From contig NC_092050.1 of the NCBI RefSeq assembly GCF_003086295.3, positions 156,742,699-156,806,698 of the forward strand: a stretch of DNA of 64,000 nt. The letters are read 5' to 3'. Positions 1 to 11,895 of the stretch are shown in pieces. Made by a program: the position numbers and the translations under genes. Position 1 is the stretch's first letter. Each line of letters begins with the position of its first letter. The notes under the pieces were generated by a model. It ran no database searches, was not told the DNA's origin, and was given only the letters and a program-made list of their open reading frames with translations. This DNA is from Arachis hypogaea (lineage: Eukaryota > Streptophyta > Magnoliopsida > Fabales > Fabaceae).

Positions 1-540
1 CACAGTGCTCATCTTCACTACCGGGATAAAGGTATCAATGTAATTCACACCTGGAATTTGTGTGAATTCTTATGCAACTAGCCTGGCTTTATGTCTCTCA
101 ATAGTGCCGTCAGGATTGAATGTACGAAAAATCCATTTGCAGCCAATTGCATTCTTGCCAGGAGACAAGGCTATAATGGTCCAAGTCTTATTTAATTCAA
201 GAGCTTCCAATTTTGTATTAATAGCCTTGCTCCAACAATCATGCATGACAGCCTCAAAGTAATGTCTCGGATCAAAGTGATTCATGAGTGTAAGAGTGTA
301 GGCCAGGTGTTTAAGGGAAAAAGATGAATATGACAAATGGTGGGATGTAAGATACTTACTTGTTGAGGATGGAGCAACAGCGTGCTTGGAATCTTTATGT
401 AAATTTACTGCAAAGCATTGATAGTCTCGTAAATAGGAGGGTTGGTTTCTTGTCCGTGTTGATCTTCTCGGCTCAATAACATTAGCAGGATTTGGAACTT
501 CAATGGCAGAACTAGAATGAGATGCGTTAGGTGAAACCAC
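1..540 (-). pseudogene. Copia reverse transcriptase (RVT_2) N-terminal fragment
   Basis: The minus-strand frame contains RRSTRTRNQPSYLRDY, the usual segment ahead of the Copia reverse transcriptase. It continues through the conserved start (EALELNKTWTI, GCKWIFRTFNPDGTIERHKARLVA, here given as separated motifs). A stop codon follows RLVA, and the frame then resumes (EFTQIPGVNYIDTF) to the window edge. Catalytic YVDD residues lie outside the window. The in-frame stop supports pseudogene status. Confidence 0.85.
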
Positions 541-1561
541 ATTGTCAGAATCATGATGATTGTAAAAATGAGATGGTGATGCACTATCTCTGATATGTAT
601 AAATCATGCAAGGGTGAATTGATTTTAGAAAAGGATGCAAGTGTGAAGGTTTGAAGTGGACCATCAGAAGCTGTAGTTGATGCAGTAGGTAAAACAGATT
701 CAGAATGGTCCAAATCATGCAAGATAAGAAAAGGATCCATTTGTGAATGAGAACCAGAATCAGTGTTTTGTTCAATTGGTGAAAGTGTTGAATTATCAAA
801 GACAATTTTAGTGGACAAATATAGTTTAAAAGGTAGAATCAATTCATACAACTCAGTATTTCAAGGGAGAAAGATTTTCCTAGTTTTTAAATCCAGGAGT
901 ATACTCCCTTTGGTTCCAGGCTTATAGCCCAAGAAATCACACTTTTTAGACTTTGAAACTGATTTCTAAAGTGTGCATGCGAAGGTTAAACAACCAAACA
1001 CCTTTAAATGCATTAAATCTGGTTTTGAACTAAACAATGCTTTATAAGGAGTTTGATTTTTTAGAGTAGCACTAGGTAATCTATTCATGATGTGTACTGA
1101 ATATTGTACTGCATATTGCCAGAAACATTTGGGTACATTTGAGTGAAAAAGAAGTGCTCGTGCTATATTCAATGTGTTGATATTTCCTTTCCACAACATC
1201 ATTTTTGTTGTGGAGTCTCAACACAAGAGGTTTCATGGATGATTCCTTTTGAAAGGTAATAAGAATCCATTTTAAATTCAAGACCATTGTCACTTCGAAT
1301 TCGTTTAACATTTTTACCAAATTGAGTTTGAACTAATTGAATGAAATCCTAAATCAATTTCCTAATTTCTGATTTTAATTTCATGCAGTATGTCCATGTG
1401 AATCTAGTTTTATCCTCTATAATGGTAAGAAAATATTTGTGTCCAGATGTGGAAATAATTGAAAGTGGTTCCCATATATCCATATGTAGCAAATCAAATA
1501 TATTTTCTGACTTTGTATTACTAATAGCAAATGGAAGCTCTTTTGTCTTGCATAATGGCAA
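541..1561 (-). pseudogene. Copia integrase remnant and linker to reverse transcriptase
   Basis: The piece 1561-1349 holds the integrase core start (LLHMDIWEPLSI, with the first catalytic Asp; GHKYFLTIIEDKTRFTWTY). Pieces at 1320-1081 and 1202-966 carry the later integrase region in two frames (NIARALLFHSNVPKCFWQYAVQ, IMNRLPS, LMHLKVFGCLTFA), a frameshifted version of the usual order. 965-541 encodes the poorly conserved linker. Stops and shifts make it non-functional. Confidence 0.8.
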
Positions 1562-1884
1562 GAATCACAGACATGAGAAGAATTAATGCATTCCATGCAT
1601 GGAAATTATTGTTTTAATGTAATCATCTTAGTATGAGGCAAATGGCCTTATCTAGAATGCCAAAAAAATCCTAAATCCTGATTTTGCTGTATACTAATTA
1701 AGGTACATAAAGCTTTAACAGAGGGACAGAACAATTGTTGAGGTGTTGCTTCAATCACATAAAGATCACCAATGACTTTAGCTTATCCAATCATCCTCAA
1801 AGATAGAAGCTCTTGTATCTCACAAGAAGAATTAGTGAATCTGGATTCACAATGAAATGATTTTTGTAAGTTTTGAAATAGAAA

Positions 1885-2283
1885 TCAAATTATATTGAAG
1901 TGAGATATAAAAAAAACATTGGTAAGGTTCAAATTTGCTGTCAATTGCACAGTTCCACAACTGTTTGTAATTGTTTTCGATCCATCAGGTATATTTACTA
2001 AAACTGGTTTAATATGCATAAAAGTTTTAAAAAATTTTTGGATGAAGCAAGCATGATCAGTGGTACCACTATCAAGAATCCAAGAGTTTGCAGAAAAACA
2101 TGATGTACTAAGAATGTATCTACCTTTTGATTGAGTTAAGGTGGTAGAAGAAGTGATGTGGTTGACATTACTTGAAGCTGTGATGGATGATTGCTGCAAT
2201 AAAGCCATTAAGGTATCCCTTTGATCTTGAGTTGGAGTGAGATGAACTTCATTATTCCTTTCCTCATGACCAGAATGAGCCAT
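1885..2283 (-). pseudogene. Copia aspartic protease remnant
   Basis: A 132-residue open piece contains SWILDSGTTDHACF, the Copia protease active-site motif with the catalytic Asp in DSG. It overlaps the end of the gag frame in another frame, consistent with a frameshift after gag. The protease normally cleaves the polyprotein. Downstream the frame is lost before the integrase zinc-binding region. Confidence 0.8.
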
Positions 2284-3407
2284 ATCAACACCTGGATTTT
2301 TAATTTCACCTTCAGTGTTAATATGATTAGCTGATTTTCTATTTTCAGTATGCTAGAAATCCATTTTTTGTAGCAATTGTCAATTAAATGTCCAATTCGG
2401 TTACAGTAGGTATATTGCTTAGATATATAACCTTTGCCAAAGGTTTTCTGAGAGTTACTGCCTTTTCCTGTAGTAGAATTGGACTTTCCTTTCTCTTTTC
2501 CTTTGTAAAAAGTAGACTGAGTTCCTCCCGAGAATTGCTGCACATCAAAACTATTTGCTACAATTTTGTTGTCCAACATATCAGTAGATAGTTGTCGTGC
2601 CTGCTTTGTTAGCATAGCCAAAATAGTGTCTGTATTTGGAAGAGGTCTCAACAACATGATCTGAGACCTCACACCAGCATACTGCTTGTTTAATCCTCTC
2701 AGAAATTTTACAACATATCCTTCTGAAGCATATTCTCTAACAACTTTCAATCCATAATTACAATTACCTGAGCAAGATATACAACTAGGAATGGCTCTAA
2801 GACTTTGAAATTCTTCCCAAATTGACTTTAATTGTGCAAAATAGGAAGTAATAGAGAGATAACCTTGTTTAGCAGCATAAAATTCTTCTTTCAAAGCAGC
2901 AACTCTGAAAACATTACCATGAGAGTATCGATTCTTCAAGTCTTTCCATAAATCCGCAGCTGAAATGATCCACGTGACACTCTTTGCAACTTCTGGACTA
3001 AGAGACAGATTAATACAGAAAACGAGAAAATTGTTTCATCGATCCCACACTTCATACTTCAGTTCATGTTCCGCTGGTTTGATTATTGATCCATCAAGGA
3101 ACTTTACTTTGTTCTTATATCTGAGAGCTCTCCACATATCATGAGACCACTGATAATAATTCTGAGGTGTGAGTTGGAGATGAATGAGTGTTGTTCCTGG
3201 ACTTTCTATTGGATTCAAGAAATAAGGACTCAAAAGATCTGATATGAGCATCGCTTTAGGTGACTTGTTGAATTGTGCTTGAAACTGAGAGAATTGCTCT
3301 GTGAACGTTGTAAAACTTTCAAAATCCACAGCAGCTTCAGATCCATCGTTTGGATTCGAGCTTTTTTCGTCATTGTTTCTCATGGATTCAGCAAGCTCTG
3401 ATACCAT
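2208..3407 (-). pseudogene. Copia gag (capsid-like) remnant
   Basis: Two open pieces (3407-3036 and 2939-2208) are separated by a break near 2940-3035. The first carries the N-terminal part typical of Copia gag (QLTPQNYYQWSHDMWRAL, the LtGxNYxxWs region). The second carries the UBN2-type gag segment (YFAQLKSIWEEFQSL, VVKFLRGLNKQYAGVRSQI) and a degenerate zinc knuckle. In the knuckle (YCNRIGHLIDNCYKK) the first cysteine position reads Tyr, so the CCHC pattern is incomplete. Gag normally packages the element RNA. This copy is broken. Confidence 0.85.
3395..3406 (-). other. Primer-binding site, initiator tRNA-Met type
   Basis: Minus-strand TGGTATCAGAGC is the classic plant Copia primer-binding site, complementary to the 3' end of initiator methionine tRNA. 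It sits directly between the LTR and gag. The gag ATG (3407-3405) overlaps it by one base. Confidence 0.85.
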
Positions 3408-3412
3408 ATAAA

Positions 3413-3653
3413 ATGGTACCAGAATGTGATGCTAAAGAAAATTGAATTGCAGTATCTGCTTTGAGTAGCACCTGAAGAAGAGAAGGAAGAATTGAGAAGG
3501 GAAGGAGAGAGAGAATGATGAATATTCAGTGATTGATATGAATGAACATTCATGACAGTATAAGGAATGGTATACACTATTTATAGTTATAAAAAGAAAA
3601 AAAATTAAATAATCGAATTCCTCTAACATAATTTCATTACTCCTCCTCTAACA
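3413..3653 (-). repeat. Putative 5' LTR of the Copia element
   Basis: On the minus strand this stretch begins TGTTAGAGGAGGAG and ends TTCTGGTACCA, seven bases before the primer-binding site, giving an LTR of about 241 bp with TG...CA ends. It contains TATAAATA (3578-3585), a plausible TATA box. A second TGTTAGAGGAATTC starts 25 bases inside (3628), so the true outer boundary could be 3628. The matching 3' LTR lies outside the window, so the limits are inferred from end signals only. Confidence 0.6.
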
Positions 3654-3889
3654 GAATTCCACTACACCATTAATACTAACCAACGTGTCTAGCTGTATAA
3701 TTCATCTACATTTCATTTTAATTTATCAGCATCAGTATTTATTTTATATCATATAATAGCAATGGTCTATGATCAAATGCAAAGTCCTCAAGGTATGTGA
3801 TTATAGCGATATCATATTTTTGTTGGAGCATGGTTGTGATTAATCCACTGTCAATTCTCTTTGACTAATCCTTTTTTATAGTTTCTATT

Positions 3890-4481
3890 TTACCACATAA
3901 ATTTATCTCCCACATAACCCATATCTATGAGACCTCCTCTATTGATGAAATTGTAGAATTGCTGAATCGATTGAGTAGTCTTATCTCTATTACCTTCCTT
4001 TTCATTTGCTGGAAGTATGACGTTAAAATCACCTATGATCAGATACTTATTACCCATGTTGCGTATTAAATTAAGTAGAGCTTCATAATATTCATTTCTA
4101 TGGTATTCTGCGCTATACATGTAGCACCTAGAACTTCTCATATAATCTGTTTTTCTTGATCTAATACTGTGAACTGAATATAAAACTCATCGATGCTCTT
4201 TACTTTAACATCAGTACTGTTTTTCATGCTAAGACTAGTCCACCAGCTAATCCTCTTAGTTCTACACAATACACATCATTATAGACACATTCCTTTAACT
4301 TTCTCTCCACAAACGAGGTTTGATTTCTCGTTTTGCAAGGAAAAATCTCATCGGGGGTGTAGAATTTTCTAATCTCTTGTACGTTGTAAATTAATAGGAA
4401 TTTTTTCAAACCCCGATAGTTCCACATGAGCATCTTCATGGCTCGTGAGGTGCCTTTTGCGAGTAGACACCTTCTTCCCAT
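3890..4481 (-). pseudogene. LINE ORF2 endonuclease (EEP) remnant
   Basis: Frame 4481-4224 begins with MLMWNYRGLKKFL, the usual start of the endonuclease/exonuclease/phosphatase domain, followed by LRGLAGGLVLA. Frame 4141-3890 holds YLIIGDFNVILPANEKEG, with the GDFN catalytic motif, and FINRGGLIDMGYVGDKFMW. The two are in different frames with a break at about 4142-4223. The reverse transcriptase that should follow is absent. Confidence 0.8.
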
Positions 4482-4928
4482 TCATCATTAAAACTCACAA
4501 TCATTCTTAGTCTTTTCCCTTAAACTCCATATCTCCCTGTTTCTTTTTTGTTTCAGTTATCCGTAGCAACTTCTCTGTGCTACCATTTTTTCTTGCTAAT
4601 TGTTTGAACTTTCTTCTTTTTTTACGTTCGCTTCCTTTACTAATCTCACCACTACCCACACTAAACAAACTCAACTCATTTGTCCCCTCTCACTCCTTTC
4701 CTCCATTTCCATACTTCTCTGTGGTTGAAAGTGAAGGATAGTTTGATGTAATGAATGTTTAAAATTGGTGTGTATTTTGGTTTGTGTTTAAATGGTAGTT
4801 ACTATTTTCATATTGGGTTGAGTGTTTTGATGAAAGGTTATTGTTGGGTGTTAAGGATAATGGGTATTTTGGATATTGTTTGGTTGGTTCTATGGTGGGG
4901 TAAAGTGCTTTGAGTTTGGTTGATGTTG

Positions 4929-5258
4929 CTAATTTAAGACTGAGAGCTGCGAAAAGCTTTTTAGTAAGCTAACTAGGGTTTTTTTTTTTTTCATTGTATA
5001 TGCGTTTTCTCCTTTCATTCCTCCATGGTTAAGATTATAATTCTCCTTATTTTTACCGTCTCTCCATCCAATTTGGTCTGCTTTTAGATTTTTCCTCCAT
5101 TTTATCTCCATTTGATATTTTTGTGTTGACTCTTCTAGGTATTTACTACAATTTCTTGATGCATGGCCTATGAATCTACAGTAAATGCAGTATTGGCCTA
5201 GTCTTTCATATTGTAGAGAAATCTCAGAAACATATTTGTTGGGACTAGCTATTTTCAC
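4929..5258 (-). pseudogene. LINE ORF1 zinc-knuckle segment
   Basis: The 109-residue frame contains YERLGQYCIYCRFIGHASRNC, read as a CX2CX4HX4C knuckle (cysteines in YCIYC, His in GHAS, final Cys in RNC). This is the zf-CCHC_4 type that follows DUF4283 in plant LINE ORF1. It begins three bases from the start of the CACTA-like terminus at 5261, which supports an insertion splitting ORF1. Confidence 0.75.
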
Positions 5259-5260
5259 TA

Positions 5261-5575
5261 CACTACTTCCGATAGATAGCAGCGGTTTTTAACAGCCATA
5301 GAATAGATAGTAGCGGTTCCCAAACCGCTCCAAGATAGGGTGCAACAAAACCCTTAGTGGCGGATTTTAGGAACCACTAGAATAACCGTTGCTAATAAAT
5401 ATTTTGCCGCGGATTGATTTTGCATCAGTTTAAACCGCTGCCAAAAATGAAGATAGGCCGACTTATCATTCACGGCGGTTATTAACCGCCACAAAATTTC
5501 AACGGCTATGATAAATTATTTCTATTTTAGCGGCAGATTCGTAACTACCGCCAAATGATATATTCCCGTTTTTTT
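5261..5575. mobile_element. CACTA-like transposon terminus
   Basis: Begins CACTACTTCCGATAG and is followed by about 300 bases of short alternating repeats of GCGGTT and AACCGC (for example near 5282, 5314, 5323, 5434, 5475, 5485). CACTA ends followed by subterminal repeat clusters are typical of En/Spm elements. I could not find the opposite inverted end before the LINE sequence resumes near 5940, so this may be an end fragment or a short derivative. Confidence 0.45.
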
Positions 5576-5948
5576 TAAGCTGAATTTTTTTATATATAAT
5601 CAATTCTTTAGTTCCTTTTACGTTGTGTCATTAAGTGTGTTGCTTTAATTTAATAAAATAAATAACAATCAATCAAACTAAAAAACAAAAAGCAGAACAA
5701 AAATATATACGCAAAAGACAATATATATAACTTGATAGTTTGTCGAAGGGTTTTTGTTATATCAAGGTTAACTCTAACCTTAATTATTCTATCCTATCTT
5801 CCTTTCATCACACACCTACCAACATCAATTATTTCTCCCAATCTTTCACCAATCTTTTTTGGCCGTCTCCTTATTTTGCAGTATTTAGGTATATTCTACA
5901 TTTGTACTTAAACTAAAATTCTGGTATAATCTCCTTCCTCAATTTTGT

Positions 5949-6308
5949 CTAAGGGCTCCATCTCTTCATGTATATCATGAATTGTTTGAAGAGCCATGGA
6001 GAACTCTGTTCCACTCTGATCACATCAGCCTCTTTACCAGAAAATAATTGAAAAATATTATCCCCGTCCGTCTTAATTCTGAACCCTTCAAGTTGGTTCC
6101 AGATCGCATTGAAGGTTGCCTCTATGATTCTTATGTTAAAACTTCTATCTGCCATTAATTTGCCAATGAGACTCCTTAAGCAATTAACCACACCCGATCG
6201 GATGTCCTCCTCCTCTAAAACCTCTACTTTCTCCTTGTCATTACTAAATACTTCATGATTTTGATTAAAATTCCTATTTCGATTCCCCTGAACCTCCCGT
6301 TCCTCCAT
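5949..6308 (-). pseudogene. LINE ORF1 N-terminus (DUF4283-like)
   Basis: The 119-residue frame shows the pattern of plant LINE ORF1 proteins: an acidic start, then CLRSLIGKLMADRSFNIRII, WNQLEGFRIK, NIFQLFSGKEADVIRV and PWLFKQFMIYMKRWSP. This is the DUF4283 domain found N-terminal to a zinc knuckle. The start ATG is at 6308-6306. The frame stops right where unrelated sequence begins, so the protein is interrupted. Confidence 0.75.
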
Positions 6309-6420
6309 ACTTTTGTTTTTAAATGATACACTGTTGTTGAAAATTTCGCTTTCTCACTCAAAATTTGGCGACTCTCGCTAAAATTCGGATGCTCTCGCAC
6401 ACAATGACGAAAAATGACAC

Positions 6421-7147
6421 TAAACCCTAGTAGCTAGGGTACACTTATATAATATAAATTTATTATTCTTCTTGCAGCATTAAAATTTACTTATATGATA
6501 TGATACTTCAAACAACCCATGCACGCATTGTGCATCAAGTAGTGCACGCCAAAAATATATACATTTTCATGTCATATAGGTAGTAGTACTTCAAAATTGT
6601 TTGTAAAACACAAGATAGAGTTAGTTAGCGAGAGCTGAAGATAGACATAAAGATATAATAACGTCGTGTTTATATTACTAATAATCTTTAATATTTATAC
6701 ATGATGAGACAAAAAAAATTAAAATAAAAGCACTCTATTTCTATGTTAGCTATGAATAAATTAAGTGAATTATGTACTGTCAATATTATCTATATGTATT
6801 TTTGTCTCATTGTAATCAATTTATTTCTAAATAGTAACATAGGGACCATAATAGAGAGAGGCTAAAGTCTCAATTGCAGTTTCTGTTTGTGTATATGTGT
6901 TGGCGATGGTGTGCTAATTAAATGTGTATATATTAGTTCTAGCGGGGTGCACCGACCTGCACCTTTTTATTAAGACTCAATTAATTTAACTTTTTCTTTC
7001 ATTCTTTTAATTTTTCATGGAATATACTAATGCAAATAATATATATATATAATTTATATTAGTATATTCTATAAAAAATTAAAGAAATAAGAGAGAACGT
7101 TAAATTAATTGAATCTTAATAAGAAGGTACAAATTGGTAGAGCTAGA

Positions 7148-7185
<38 letters not shown>

Positions 7186-7823
7186 AAATAATGCACATAA
7201 TAATTGACTTAAAAAGCTAAGGTTTGTAAAGTGTGCTCCCTTAAGAAGAAACACATCATAATTGATCTATATGGTTGAATTGAATTATTCTGAGTTCAAT
7301 AAAATTTGAACGTTATTAACTTCAAAAGAAAAAAAAAAAAAGCGCACAATATAATATTTTTGTAGTTTATAGCATGTTAATCCTCCACACATAATATAAT
7401 ATAAAAAAAAATTGTGGCAGAAGTGTTGCTTCATCATAAGTTAGCTAGATGTGTTACTTTAAAGATGGTTTTTACAAAAAGGATTTTTAATGTTAGAATC
7501 TTTTTGAAGCTTCTAATTTTACAATTTAAGATTATATTCATAAAATTTGTAATACTTAACCATGAGAGTAACTTAATAATGATAATAATTTAATATCATC
7601 ATTTAGAGTGTAAATATTTATAGGTGAGTGGTCTAATAATATTAAATTAAATAAATTCTGATATTATATTAAAATTAAGATTGAGTGAGCCTAATTTAAT
7701 TCTAAAAATTAATTTATAAAGTGAGAAATATCTCACACTTATAAAATATATAAAAACCTTACTTTTAATAGATATGAAACTTATTATAATAATATGCTAT
7801 TATAAGTCCAATACTTTTAATTA
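6421..7823. other. AT-rich intergenic DNA
   Basis: No coding frame or recognised element seen, apart from the microsatellite at 7150-7181. At 6947-7145 the sequence TGCACC(G)ACCTGCACC...TTAAGACTCAATTAATTT is answered by an inverted counterpart (TTAAATTAATTGAATCTTAATAAGAAGGTAC). This could be a small inverted-repeat element of about 200 bp. Confidence 0.5.
7150..7181. repeat. (AT)n microsatellite
   Basis: Uninterrupted TA dinucleotides over about 30 bases. Confidence 0.95.
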
Positions 7824-7832
7824 TCATCTTAC

Positions 7833-8290
7833 GGCAAAAAAATTTTGATATAGAAACAAAATAAGTGATATATTTTAACATGGCAATTTTTTGTGTTTTT
7901 TAAAATTGTGGGAGTACACAAATCGGACTCTCCGATTTGTGTTGAAAAAGTTGACAAAAATTCAGAGTACACAAATCGGAGGGTCCGATTTGTGTTAAAA
8001 AATTGAAAAAACTCAGAGTACACAACTCGGACCATGCGAGTTCTTTGGTCATGAAATTTTGCTTCACAAATCGCATGGTCCGATTTACAGCTGATGGAAT
8101 TTGAATCTGAAACATGGAATTCGGACCCTCCGTTTTGTTTGTTATGGGTAATTTTTTTTTTCATTGTGAGGAACACAACTCGTAGGGTTCGAGTTCTGCT
8201 TCTTCTGAGCCCACAACGAGGTGAAGCACCCCTCCTCCCCATACGCGACTTCAACACTTCTTTTGGTTCCATATTCAAATTAAAAACGTC
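7833..8290. mobile_element. Non-autonomous MULE-like element with quasi-palindrome array
   Basis: Flanked by perfect 9-bp direct repeats TCATCTTAC (7824-7832 and 8291-8299), the duplication length of Mutator-like elements. Inside are at least six spaced quasi-palindromes built on AATCGGA-NNN-TCCGATT, the clearest at 7921-7937 (core CTC) and near 7974-7990 (core GGG), then degenerate forms to 8197. The left end reads GGCAAAAAAATTTTGATAT. Terminal inverted repeats are weak. No transposase; short frames across it are by-products of the palindromes. Confidence 0.65.
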
Positions 8291-8299
8291 TCATCTTAC

Positions 8300-8814
8300 A
8301 ATGAGTGCAATATAAATAATAATAATAAAAAAAAATCCCTGCATGCTAAACTGGAATTCAAGTTGTTGGCAAACAAGCCCCACATAGGCCCAAAAAAAGG
8401 GGAAAGTATCCTTGTGCTTGATATGAGAGAATACACACAACAAATTAAAGGAATACACAGAACATATAGTCCTCCTTGTAATCTTAGACTCATTTTAGAT
8501 GATAAATAATGTAGAGGAATTTATAATTTCTATTTTGTAATTTTTCTTGCCTTTGGGCTTTAAGCCTCATGTGTTTACAAAAAAAAGAATATGTTCATAA
8601 AATCTGAAACTTTTGCCTACATGCAAATCATGATGGAAAATTTTCTAATGTATCACAAAAAATTACAAGAATAATTAAGAGAGCATAAATCACTACTCTA
8701 GACTCACCAAATATATATATACACCTACTAATAAATTAAACTCTTACTCTTGTACGAACAAGAACAAGAATGTTGGTGTGATTATAGAAATACACTACGG
8801 TCTCATCACAATTA
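8300..8814. other. Intergenic DNA, nothing recognised
   Basis: No supported gene or repeat. Short frames here lack domain signatures. Confidence 0.5.
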
Positions 8815-10385
8815 TGCAAAGGAAAAAGTTTAGTAACAAAAAATTTTCAGCCATAATTAATCAAAATTTATATAATTTACTTCATTTATATTATTTAATA
8901 ACAGTTTTATTTTTTATTTCACTCTCTTATAATTTTACTTATCATATTCTTATCAATTCTATTTATTAATGATATTAATTATAATATCATATTCTTTACT
9001 ATTAGGCATTCTTGTAATCAATACTTAATATTCCTTTTATAATTTAATTTTTATATTTAAGAATAAATTAAATATTAATAATAATAATAATAATGAACGG
9101 TAATGATAATATACATTAATTGAGTTAATTACACTTGATTCTTTGTTTCCCTTAAGGCATTTAATATCAATTAATGAAAATACGAAAAAATCATTAATTC
9201 TTTGTTTCCGTTAAGGTATTTACTTGTACTTGATTCTTTGTAATACCTTCTATTAATTTAATTATGATCATTCAAAAATCATGACTATAATACCATTGCA
9301 AGCAGAATAGTGTACAAGTTAAGAAATTTTACAAAAAGTCGCGTTTATCGTTGCAAATAGTATGGCATTTGAATTCGACTTTAATAGTAGAAGATACTGA
9401 TGAAGAATTTGAACAACAGACGGACTCACCCGACGAGGTTGTTGCCAGTCAACCAATTCTCGAGAATATGAAAAACCACACTAGCTTTGATGAGGTATGG
9501 TAATAAACTGATCTTTTTTTTTTGTGCTTTTATGTGCATTTATAATTATATTGTATACTAACTAAGTTCATACACATAACATTCATACGTACATATACAT
9601 AACATCCATAATTACATACAACTAACATCTAAAAATTAAATTCATGTTTATTAGATATTACATCCATACACATTATTTTTTAGTTATTGCATATGTAAAT
9701 ATAAAGTTAACACAGATGTTTTTTAAATTTTATCATAATTGAATTTAAAAAATATCAAATTCTTAAATTAATTTATTCAATTGATAAATTTACACATAAC
9801 ATCTATAAATTCATACACATAACATCCATAATTTCATGTTAATAACATCCATAATTTGTATTCATAATATTTATAATTTCATACCTATAATGTTTATAAT
9901 TAATAAATTTTTATAATTAATATTATCAAATTTTAAACTATACGTCTTATTGTATTTTTTAAATTATCTCAAATGTGTACTAATAGGCCATGATTTTAAT
10001 CATTTTGATATTTTTATTTAATATTCATATATATGCTTATTTATTGATTTTAATATGACGAGTTAATAATTATTTTTTAAAAAATTATATTTTATATTTT
10101 ATATTTTATTTTTTAATAGTTTATATGTAAAATATAAGTTGTATAGTAGAAGTTGTTAAAACTTTTTAATTTAATTTCCATAATTTTTGTAGAGAATTAT
10201 TGCATTTTAATGTATAATAATGTGATTGAGAGATGTTAGGAATTTGATTTGGAAAAAACTGAAATTAATTTTGAAAAGAACATTAATGACTCCAAACATG
10301 TACTAAAATAGTAGGTGATAAGGAGATGTATGTCACTTGCTTATCAAGAGAATAGAAATTTTTATGTAATATTTCTATATTGTAA
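8815..10385. repeat. Long dispersed repeat, copy A
   Basis: This segment aligns by eye along its length with 25020-28185 (copy B) once the 1.6-kb insertion in copy B is removed. Both start around GTAACAAAAAATTTTCAGC and end near AGAGAATA. Shared landmarks include a coding-like stretch (about 9362-9500) and a run of degenerate units of ACATAACATCCATAATT (about 9560-9870). In copy A the coding-like stretch hits TGA after 12 codons because of a small deletion relative to copy B. Confidence 0.7.
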
Positions 10386-10620
10386 TTATTTTTTGGCTAG
10401 CTAGCATCAGCCTTATGCAAATAAGAAGAGTTATATAAAAACATTAATGATGACGGCATATATAAAAATTGTAGCATGTAAGATGGGCTTTTTTTTTTTT
10501 TAATTATATCATGAGTGAATGAGGTACTCAACTTATGACTTGATAAAAAAAATTTATTATTATTAAAAAATATCTGAGTTAAAGAAAAAACTGTGATATG
10601 AAAAACTTCTGCAATGTGAT

Positions 10621-11155
10621 TAGGGGGTGACAATGGGTAGGATAGGGTAGGGCTTGGATCCAATCCTAACTCTACCCGTGGGTTGAGATTTTTATATAAA
10701 CTCAACCCTATCCTATTCACGGGTTGGGAATATCCCAACACTAATTCTACCCGCTCTTAACCCGCGGCTACCCGACCCTATCTGCGGGTTACAAAAAATA
10801 CACAACATTATTATATAACTTGATGATAATTTAAAATAGAACTTATTTTTATGTAAAAAAATATTAAATTATCAATTAATGATTTTCTTTTAATGGTTAA
10901 GGATCTTTTGCATTTAGTGAGAGGTCTTTAATTTAACATCCACTTAAAACATATTTTTATATAAGTATATAACATAAACATATATAGAGTGCGGGTTGAT
11001 CGGGTAGGGTTGATGCTCAACCCGCACTCAACCCGACCCGTACGAGAATCCTACCCGCACTATACCCTATCCGTTGCGAATCGGGTTAGCAACCCTACCC
11101 GATCGGATGGAATCGGATTAGGTACCCATGGGTATGGTACATATTGCCACCCCTA
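10621..11155. mobile_element. hAT-like MITE, copy 1
   Basis: A 535-bp element flanked by perfect 8-bp duplications AATGTGAT (10613-10620 and 11156-11163), the hAT duplication length. Ends are TAGGGGGTGACAATGGGTA and ATATTGCCACCCCTA, imperfect inverted repeats. Subterminal zones are packed with TACCC/GGGTA motifs around an AT-rich centre. There is no coding capacity. An inverted second copy lies at 30389-30906. Confidence 0.85.
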
Positions 11156-11543
11156 AATGTGATCATGATTGTATTTTCAAAAATAATTATTATCGTTATG
11201 ATAAAACCTAATAACCGGCCTAATCATAGAAATAATTACACTATTTATTAGTACGTACTTTTGACCAAGTCTACTATATGACGATAAGTTTTTTTGAAAC
11301 AGAAGAAATTTAATTTCGTATGAAAACAACACCAAACTTATAAATGATTATTAGTTGCTATGCAATTTCTCTCAAACCCTCTTTTGGGTAAAAAAAAAAA
11401 AAAAATTACTGCCATAAAAATACTCCATGTTTTTTATGCCCTATGGTCTTTATTAGTTATTAGAGCAATGCTTGTTAAAAAATGCAAATTCTCTTAAAAA
11501 ATATTTAACTCATCAATCATTTTATCTAATACAAGGAATTAGG

Positions 11544-11886
11544 CGGAAATTATTTTTGATATTGGGGTGGAAATGGAGTTTTTTAGGATTATAGATGGAT
11601 AAGGATGTTATTCTTAAATGTGAAACTTTTTTGTTTAAAATGTGGAAATCAGACTCTCCGATTTGTTTGGGAATAAAAATTGGACCCTCCGATTTTTGAT
11701 TTTTTTTAAAAAAAATTAAAACAAACAAATTGGACCCTCCGATTTGATATTAACAAAATTTTAAAAACTAACTTACAAAATAATCGAACAGTCCGATTAC
11801 TGAATCTCATATCAAAATAAAAATACATGTACCACCAACAGAATTGTATTACACACATTCATCTTTCGTAGTAAAATTTTTTAGCC
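11544..11886. mobile_element. Non-autonomous MULE-like element with quasi-palindrome array
   Basis: A 343-bp element flanked by perfect 9-bp direct repeats GGAATTAGG (11535-11543 and 11887-11895). It contains four units of the same quasi-palindrome family seen at 7.9 kb (for example AATTGGACCCTCCGATTT and AATCGAACAGTCCGATTA). Ends read CGGAAATTATTTTTGATAT and AAAATTTTTTAGCC, loosely inverted. No coding capacity. Confidence 0.7.
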
Positions 11887-11895
11887 GGAATTAGG

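Larger units (their letters stand above)
1..3653 (-). mobile_element. Ty1/Copia LTR retrotransposon, 5' part, decayed, cut by the window edge
   Basis: Read on the minus strand, the order is LTR, primer-binding site, gag, protease, integrase, reverse transcriptase, which is the Copia order. The polyprotein frame is broken by stops and frameshifts into at least six pieces, so the element is not autonomous. The reverse transcriptase runs off the left end of the window, so the 3' LTR and one target duplication cannot be seen. Known of the family: these copy themselves through RNA inside cytoplasmic virus-like particles and integrate as DNA. Domain order is read directly; decay is shown by in-frame stops, for example just after the conserved RLVA of the reverse transcriptase. 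Confidence 0.9.
3780..6420 (-). mobile_element. L1-type LINE, 5' portion, decayed
   Basis: Three coding remnants in the same direction match the order of a plant L1 LINE: a DUF4283-type ORF1 start (6308-5949), a CCHC knuckle (5258-4929) and an endonuclease (4481-3890). No reverse transcriptase is seen. The element ends toward the Copia LTR, so it is truncated or was interrupted there. The segment 6310-6420 may be its 5' untranslated region. ORF1 is split by a CACTA-like insertion between 5261 and about 5940. Boundaries are approximate because no poly(A) tail or target duplication was identified. Confidence 0.75.

Noticed and set aside
7900..8115. CRISPR-like array of palindromic repeats
   Set aside because: Repeats vary in core and spacing, the genome is a plant nucleus, and 9-bp flanks show a transposon.
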